This document shows, piece by piece, positions 59,565 through 64,000 of a stretch of DNA of 64,000 nt. Source of the DNA: Hymenobacter sp. BT18. Lineage in GTDB: Bacteria; Bacteroidota; Bacteroidia; Cytophagales; Hymenobacteraceae. The DNA is taken from positions 3,884,001 through 3,948,000 of the forward strand of contig NZ_CP050954.1 of the NCBI RefSeq assembly GCF_012273015.1. Direction: 5' to 3'. Position 1 is the stretch's first letter. The number at the start of each line of letters is the position of its first letter. The position numbers and the translations under genes are program-made. The notes under the pieces were generated by a model. The model did not search any database, was not told the origin of the DNA, and worked only from the letters and a program-made list of their open reading frames with translations.

Positions 59565-60314
59565 ATGCCAGTTCCTGTTGCCAGTTCCCCGGCGCTGCCC
59601 ACCTCGCCCGCGCGGCGCCTCCGTCCGGAAGCGCTGGGGTACAAGGGAGTGGTAGCTGCCAGCCTGATTATCGGGGCCTGGGCGAGCTTGCTGGTCTTCC
59701 TGTTGGTGTTTTATCGGCCGGACTGGCAAACGCCTTGGCCTTATCTGTTGGTACTGGCGCAAACCCACCTGTACACCGGCCTCTTTATCACGGCGCACGA
59801 TGCCATGCACGGCGTGGTAAGCCCCCACCGACGGCTGAACGACGCCCTGGGTCTGCTCACGGCCGGACTTTTTGCCTTCAACTGGTTTCCCCGGATGCTG
59901 CCCAAGCACCATGCCCACCACCGGCACGTGGCCACCCCCGACGACCCCGACTACCACGACGCACGGCATCCGGGTTTTGTACCGTGGTTTATTCGTTTTG
60001 CCTGGAACTACGTGACGGTGTGGCAAGTGCTGCTGATGGCCGCCACCTACAATGTTCTCAAGCTGTTCTTTCCCGCAGAGCAGGTAATAGCCTTCTGGAT
60101 GATACCCGCTGTGCTGGCTACCTTGCAATTATTCTACTTTGGTACGTATCTTCCTCACCGGGGAGAGCATGCCCCGGATAATCCGCACAAATCCCGCAGC
60201 CAGCTGCGGCAGCACGTATGGGCCTTTGTGAGCTGCTACTTCTTCGGCTACCACTACGAGCACCACGACCAGCCGTTTTTACCTTGGTGGCGGCTGTGGC
60301 AAGCCAAGCGGTAG
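59565..60314 (+). CDS. crtW: Beta-carotene ketolase CrtW-like fatty-acid-desaturase-fold protein
   Basis: ATG 59565 is chosen, because it follows the ispH stop by 10 nt. About 249 residues, membrane diiron enzyme: His clusters HDAMHG, HHAHHRHV and HYEHHDQP match CrtW, which adds keto groups at C4. With CrtZ this predicts keto/hydroxy carotenoids of the astaxanthin kind, fitting pink-red Hymenobacter colours. Lycopene cyclase is not in this window. Confidence 0.85.
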   Translation: MPVPVASSPALPTSPARRLRPEALGYKGVVAASLIIGAWASLLVFLLVFYRPDWQTPWPYLLVLAQTHLYTGLFITAHDAMHGVVSPHRRLNDALGLLTAGLFAFNWFPRMLPKHHAHHRHVATPDDPDYHDARHPGFVPWFIRFAWNYVTVWQVLLMAATYNVLKLFFPAEQVIAFWMIPAVLATLQLFYFGTYLPHRGEHAPDNPHKSRSQLRQHVWAFVSCYFFGYHYEHHDQPFLPWWRLWQAKR

Positions 60315-60347
60315 CAACACCAGTTGAGCACAGGTTAAGTAGTGATT

Positions 60348-60367
60348 ATATAGTAAAAATACTATAT
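60348..60367. promoter_or_regulatory. Inverted repeat before the histidine kinase gene
   Basis: ATATAGTA (60348-60355) and TACTATAT (60360-60367) form a perfect 8-bp inverted repeat with AAAA between, 44 nt upstream of the kinase ATG at 60411. It may be an operator or a promoter-overlapping hairpin. Confidence 0.5.
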
Positions 60368-60410
60368 TTATAGGGCCGGCTTAGTGCGTGGTCTATGATA
60401 CCGCTGCTTT

Positions 60411-62441
60411 ATGTTTTGTACACTTCGCGCCTGCCTGCTGCTGTTGATGATGCCTTGGCTCTGCGCGAATGGCGGGTGGGCTTATGCTGCGTGGCAGCAA
60501 CCGCCGTTTCAGGGCCGACTCGTGCGAGTTACGCCCGAAGAACAGCAGGCTACGCCCCAGCCTTTACCCTCTCCTGATCCGGCCGAGTCGTTGCGGGTAG
60601 CCCGCCGCCAGTTGGAACTGCCCATGCAGGCCCCGCTGCGGCCCCAGGCGCACATGCGCATGGCCAGCGCCCTACTGGATCTGCGGCGCTACCACGAAGC
60701 GCTAGAACATGCCTTGCTGGCTTTGCGCCACAGCCAAGCCGGCAACGATGCCCGCAACACGGCGCACACCTACGATCTGCTTGGGCGTGTACAGGCCGCC
60801 CGCGGCGACAGTGGTCGGGCTCACCAGTGGTACCAGCGGGCTTTGCAGACGTTTACGCAGCTAGATGACCCCTGGAACCAGGGCGTAGTGCACGAGCATC
60901 TGGGTGATTTATATGCCAGCCAGCACGCCTGGCTGCAGGCAGCAGAAAGCTACCGCCAGGCCAGTGCCATCTGGCAGCAACTTGCGCAGCATTCGCGGGC
61001 ATCCATTGGCTTGCACGCCGTGGGGCGTATGTACTTAGCGCAAGGAGCCTATAATCGGGCGCTGCACTATTTGCAGCAAAGTGCCCGGGGTGGACGGCAA
61101 CTGCACGACAGCGTAGCGGTGGGTTATGTATTGCACTCTATGGGACAGGTATACGCCGCCGCAGGCAACAGCACGGCCGCCCGGCAGCAGTATTTGCAGG
61201 CGCTGGCCATGGTACCCCGGCGCCAGCCCCCTATGCTGCTGGCCATGCTTTACGAAGCGCTGGCCGATATCAACGACTCAACGGGGAACCTGGCCGGAGC
61301 CCGGCAGAACGTGGAGCAGGCCGTTTCGTTAGCCCTGCAAAGTGACGATAAACGGCGCCTGAGCAACCTGTATCTGCGGTTATCGGAGCTGCACCGGCGC
61401 CAGGGCCAGTACCGGGCCGCCTTCACCTACCTGACGCGGCATATCCAGCTAGCCGACAGCGTAGCGGCCGAGCAGCGCCAGGCCGAGGTGGCCGAAATCC
61501 GGATGCGGTACGAAACCGAAAAAAAGGAGCAGGAAATCATTGCCCTGCAAAAGCAGCGGCGACGGCAGGAAGCCAACCTGCGGCGGCAGATGTGGTGGCG
61601 TAACGGGCTGGGTTTGGGGGCCGTGGTATTGCTGGTGCTGGCCGGCGCCCTGTTTCTGGCCCGACGACGGCAGGCGAGCATCAACCGCCTGCTCACGCGC
61701 CAGAACCAGGCTATCCAAAGTCAGAAAGAAGAACTCAACCGGCTCAATCGTAGCAAGGATCTGCTGTTCTCAGTGATTTCGCACGACCTGCGCGCCCCGC
61801 TCAGTTCCCTCTACACTCTATTGACGCTGCTTAATATGGGCGGGGTGCCCCCCGAACGCCTGACAACGCACATGGAGCGCCTCACCCGTACGCTCAATAG
61901 CACGCTGGGTCTACTGGATAACCTGTTGAACTGGGCCATGGCGCAGATGCGTGATGAGGGCGCCCAACTTAAAATTTTGGCGTTGGAAAGCATTGCCGCA
62001 GAGTGCGTGAGCCTGCTGGCCCTGGATGCCGAGCGCAAGCAGGTCCAGGTTCAGAACACACTGCCCGCCTGCCTGGTGAAAGCCGATGAGAATATGTGCC
62101 GCCTGATTTTGCGTAACCTGCTGAGTAATGCCATTAAATTTACGTCTGAAGGAGGAATTATCACCCTCTCGGGACGGCGGCGGGCGGATACATGGGAGAT
62201 TTCGGTAGCGGATACGGGTGTCGGTATTGCTGCCGCCGATCAGGAAAAGCTGCGCCAGGCTACCATTGGCTATACCACACCCGGCACGGACCGCGAAGAG
62301 GGTACGGGGCTGGGACTGCGACTGTGCCGGGAATTTGCCGAGCTCAACGGCGGACAGCTCACGTTTGAGAGCGTAGTTGGGCAGGGCTCGGTATTTCGCT
62401 TTACGCTGCCAGCAGCGGAGGCTAGTGCTGGCGCCGGATAA
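60411..62441 (+). CDS. TPR-containing sensor histidine kinase
   Basis: A 676-residue protein. An N-terminal signal segment leads to about six TPR repeats (about residues 60-340; for example YHEALEHALLALRHSQ, GRAHQWYQRALQTF), which face the periplasm. One membrane helix near residue 395-415 follows. The kinase has a dimerisation His in SVISHDLRAPLSSLYTLL, N box NLLSNAIKF, then DTGVGIAAAD and GTGLGLRLC. This TPR-HK layout is widespread in Bacteroidota and usually pairs with LytTR regulators. Its end overlaps the convergent regulator gene by 20 nt. Confidence 0.92.
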   Translation: MFCTLRACLLLLMMPWLCANGGWAYAAWQQPPFQGRLVRVTPEEQQATPQPLPSPDPAESLRVARRQLELPMQAPLRPQAHMRMASALLDLRRYHEALEHALLALRHSQAGNDARNTAHTYDLLGRVQAARGDSGRAHQWYQRALQTFTQLDDPWNQGVVHEHLGDLYASQHAWLQAAESYRQASAIWQQLAQHSRASIGLHAVGRMYLAQGAYNRALHYLQQSARGGRQLHDSVAVGYVLHSMGQVYAAAGNSTAARQQYLQALAMVPRRQPPMLLAMLYEALADINDSTGNLAGARQNVEQAVSLALQSDDKRRLSNLYLRLSELHRRQGQYRAAFTYLTRHIQLADSVAAEQRQAEVAEIRMRYETEKKEQEIIALQKQRRRQEANLRRQMWWRNGLGLGAVVLLVLAGALFLARRRQASINRLLTRQNQAIQSQKEELNRLNRSKDLLFSVISHDLRAPLSSLYTLLTLLNMGGVPPERLTTHMERLTRTLNSTLGLLDNLLNWAMAQMRDEGAQLKILALESIAAECVSLLALDAERKQVQVQNTLPACLVKADENMCRLILRNLLSNAIKFTSEGGIITLSGRRRADTWEISVADTGVGIAAADQEKLRQATIGYTTPGTDREEGTGLGLRLCREFAELNGGQLTFESVVGQGSVFRFTLPAAEASAGAG

Positions 62442-63156
62442 GCGCCCGGTGCACGATGCGCGCCGTTACTTGGTCGCGGTAGGTATGGCCCAGCGGGAGG
62501 GCATGGGCGCCCACGCGCACTTCTTGGTTGTTGACGGAGTCGATGAGGGCTGCGTTTACCAGGTACGAGCGGTGCGTACGTACAAATAGCCCCGTAGGCA
62601 GCTGCTCTTCCAGGTTTTTGAGGTTCACCAGCGTAAGATGGGTGCGCCCATCGGCCGTGTTGATCTTGGTGAAATCCTTTAAGGCTTCCATGTATAGGAC
62701 GTCGCAGTAATGGAGCCGCACAAACTGGGCATCGGTACGAATAAAGAATGAGCCCAACTCGGGCAGACTGTCGCCGGGGGCGCTACTCGGTGAGGTAGTG
62801 CGCAACAAGCTGGTTACTTTGTTTACAGCCCGCAGAAAGCGGTCCAGGGTAATAGGCTTAAGCAGAAAATCCACCGCATCGAGGTTAAAGCCTTCCATGG
62901 CGTATTGCGGATGAGCCGTCATGAGCACCACCATGGGCGGATGCTGTAAGGACCGTACCAGATCAAGGCCGCTCAGGTGCGGCATCGTTACGTCGGAAAA
63001 AAGTACCTGTACCTTGTGGTGAAGGAGGTAGGCGTGAGCCGCTACGGGGTCGTTGAAAGCGGCTTTTACGTCCAGGACATCCGTAAGGGCAGCGTAGGCC
63101 TGCAGCAGGTCCAACACCAGCGGGTCGTCATCGAGTAAGGCGCAGGATATTTTCAT
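62422..63156 (-). CDS. LytTR-family response regulator
   Basis: ATG 63156 (KISCALLDDDPLVLDLLQAY) fits the receiver domain; the 18 upstream codons do not. About 244 residues. The receiver has the acidic pocket LDDDP, the phospho-acceptor Asp in FSDVTMPHLSG and Lys in FLLKPIT. The C-terminal LytTR DNA-binding domain (about 145-240) has YMEALKDFTKINTADG and FVRTHRSYLVNAALIDSV. It likely receives phosphate from the kinase convergent with it. The two genes share 20 bp at their 3' ends, an antisense overlap that could limit expression of both. Confidence 0.93.
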   Translation of the reverse strand: MKISCALLDDDPLVLDLLQAYAALTDVLDVKAAFNDPVAAHAYLLHHKVQVLFSDVTMPHLSGLDLVRSLQHPPMVVLMTAHPQYAMEGFNLDAVDFLLKPITLDRFLRAVNKVTSLLRTTSPSSAPGDSLPELGSFFIRTDAQFVRLHYCDVLYMEALKDFTKINTADGRTHLTLVNLKNLEEQLPTGLFVRTHRSYLVNAALIDSVNNQEVRVGAHALPLGHTYRDQVTARIVHRALIRRQH

Positions 63157-63409
63157 GGCGGCGAAAAACGACGAGACGAGTAGAAGGTAATAGCGCGGTA
63201 GTATAAGCAAATGGTGCTATTAAATATAAAAATAAAGCTAGAATATACAGCAGCTTAGCAGTCAGAAAGTGGCCGCTGGCAGAGGAAAATGGCCCCGCGC
63301 AGCCTGCTGCCTGAAAACAACAGCCGGTTGGCCCACAAAATCAAAAGCCTGCACGTAGGGCGCCTAAGCTGCCCTGCATGCAGGCCTTCGGTGGTAGGGA
63401 GAAGCAGAA

Positions 63410-63790
63410 CTACTCAGCGCCGTGCACGGCATTGGTTTTCTTGCAGCACTCCGGCAGGCGGGTGTAGGCCCGTTCGTCAGCGGGGGCCGCGTCGGCATCG
63501 TAACCGGTTTGCTGCACAGCGGCGCGGAGCTTTTCAGCGGAGGTTTTATCGGCCCGGTAGGTTACCGTAAGCACCTGCGAGGGCACATCCAGCACCGCCG
63601 ACTGCACCCCTTTTTCGTAGGCCAGTGCCTTTTCCAGGCGGGCTTTGCACATATCACACACGGCCGAGGTCTTGATTTTAAGCGACTCAGCGGAGTTTTT
63701 GGCTTTCGCGGCGGGCGTTGTCTGGGCCTGGGAGAACTGCGCGCTCAGGAGCAGGGCCAGCGTGCACAGCAAGGTTGGGAAGAATTTCAT
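63410..63790 (-). CDS. Secreted heavy-metal-associated (HMA) domain protein
   Basis: A 126-residue protein with a signal peptide (KFFPTLLCTLALLLSAQFSQA). The HMA fold is KIKTSAVCDMCKARLEKALAYEKGV with the CxxC metal pair, ending in AVQQTGYDADAAP. A Cys-Cys-Lys-Lys end follows (PECCKKT). It would carry copper or similar ions in the periplasm. It lies 38 nt downstream of the TonB-dependent receptor's 3' end, so the pair may form a metal-uptake operon. Confidence 0.88.
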   Translation of the reverse strand: MKFFPTLLCTLALLLSAQFSQAQTTPAAKAKNSAESLKIKTSAVCDMCKARLEKALAYEKGVQSAVLDVPSQVLTVTYRADKTSAEKLRAAVQQTGYDADAAPADERAYTRLPECCKKTNAVHGAE

Positions 63791-63828
63791 AGAAAGTCAG
63801 GAAAAGGTAAAGGCAGAGAAACAGAAAC

Positions 63829-64000
63829 TTACTGAAGCTGGAACCGCAGCCCGGCGTAGGTAACCCGGCCCACAGCGGGCCCCCAGACCATGGCGGCATC
63901 AAAGTTCGGGCCGAAGGGGTCAGATGCTCCAATAATAGGATTGGCCTGCCGATAGTTCAACAGGTTTTCGGCGCCGGCATACACTTCCCAGCGCTTGAAA
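63829..64000 (-). CDS. TonB-dependent receptor, C-terminal end (partial)
   Basis: The last 57 codons of a gene cut by the window edge. Read on the minus strand it gives KRWEVYAGAENLLNYRQANPI, then PFGPNFDAAMVWGPAVGRVTYAGLRFQLQ, the final beta strands of TonB-dependent outer-membrane receptors that end in an aromatic/hydrophobic residue. The stop codon is at 63829-63831. It is transcribed into the HMA protein gene, which suggests copper or other metal transport. Confidence 0.8.
   Translation of the reverse strand, partial: FKRWEVYAGAENLLNYRQANPIIGASDPFGPNFDAAMVWGPAVGRVTYAGLRFQLQ

Noticed and set aside
1..64000. CRISPR array
   Set aside because: No regularly spaced direct repeats and no cas genes were seen.

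Overview
The window looks like a chromosome segment of a pigmented Bacteroidota, most likely a Hymenobacter-like member of the Cytophagales. The grounds are high-GC coding sequence, no Shine-Dalgarno signals, TAnnTTTG-type -7 promoter boxes, TonB/porin-type outer-membrane proteins, a LytTR/TPR-kinase signalling pair and a carotenoid cluster with phytoene synthase, phytoene desaturase, ketolase and hydroxylase. This assignment is inferred from gene content; no 16S gene is present.

Layout. (1) 1-7.6 kb: the 3' end of a UvrD-like helicase, a 65-bp near-perfect palindrome, then a leftward five-gene operon encoding a VWA protein, a PP2C phosphatase, a Ser/Thr kinase with Ig-like repeats, a small membrane protein and a DUF4407 membrane protein. 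This resembles the TerY-type VWA/phosphatase/kinase triad with two membrane proteins added. (2) 7.9-22.6 kb: a rightward, tightly packed restriction cluster: HsdR, HsdM, HsdS, a GIY-YIG-like protein, an AAA ATPase overlapping a PD-(D/E)xK-like protein, a helicase-less HsdR_N-type protein, a PLD-type protein, McrB and McrC. (3) 22.7-28.5 kb: leftward umuD-umuC-small gene, a PLD+TPR protein, an HNH endonuclease and another PLD protein. Regions 1-3 together form a defence island.

(4) 28.5-41.1 kb: accessory DNA with an unusual RNA theme. A 466-codon gene of unknown function is followed 14 nt later by two tandem tRNA genes only 5 nt apart, one with an 8-nt anticodon loop, and then a strong terminator. 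Further right are a small lysis pair (holin-like plus M15 peptidase), a SLOG protein, three small genes, a VWA protein, an RNA ligase, a 114-nt tRNA-shaped element whose anticodon loop is replaced by a long hairpin, and a 744-aa zinc-binding/TerD-like protein. The VWA, ligase, tRNA-like RNA and RING/TerD-like set is the best candidate here for an undescribed system, possibly RNA repair. (5) 41.3-45.8 kb: a penicillin-acylase-family enzyme, an outer-membrane barrel protein and a tyrosine integrase beside tRNA-Leu(CAA). That tRNA probably marks the right edge of the integrated island.

(6) 46-64 kb: core chromosome: hscB, a monooxygenase-like protein, a SAM hydrolase-type enzyme, phoH, a GNAT, comEC and an enoyl-CoA hydratase. 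The carotenoid region follows (crtZ, a CarH-like MerR regulator, an ECF sigma factor, crtI, crtB, a small secreted protein, ispH, crtW), then a TPR histidine kinase convergent with a LytTR regulator, a secreted HMA protein and the 3' end of a TonB-dependent receptor. IspH supplies isoprenoid precursors, CrtB and CrtI make the coloured backbone, CrtZ and CrtW oxygenate the rings, and the MerR protein and sigma factor are plausible light or stress regulators of the set.
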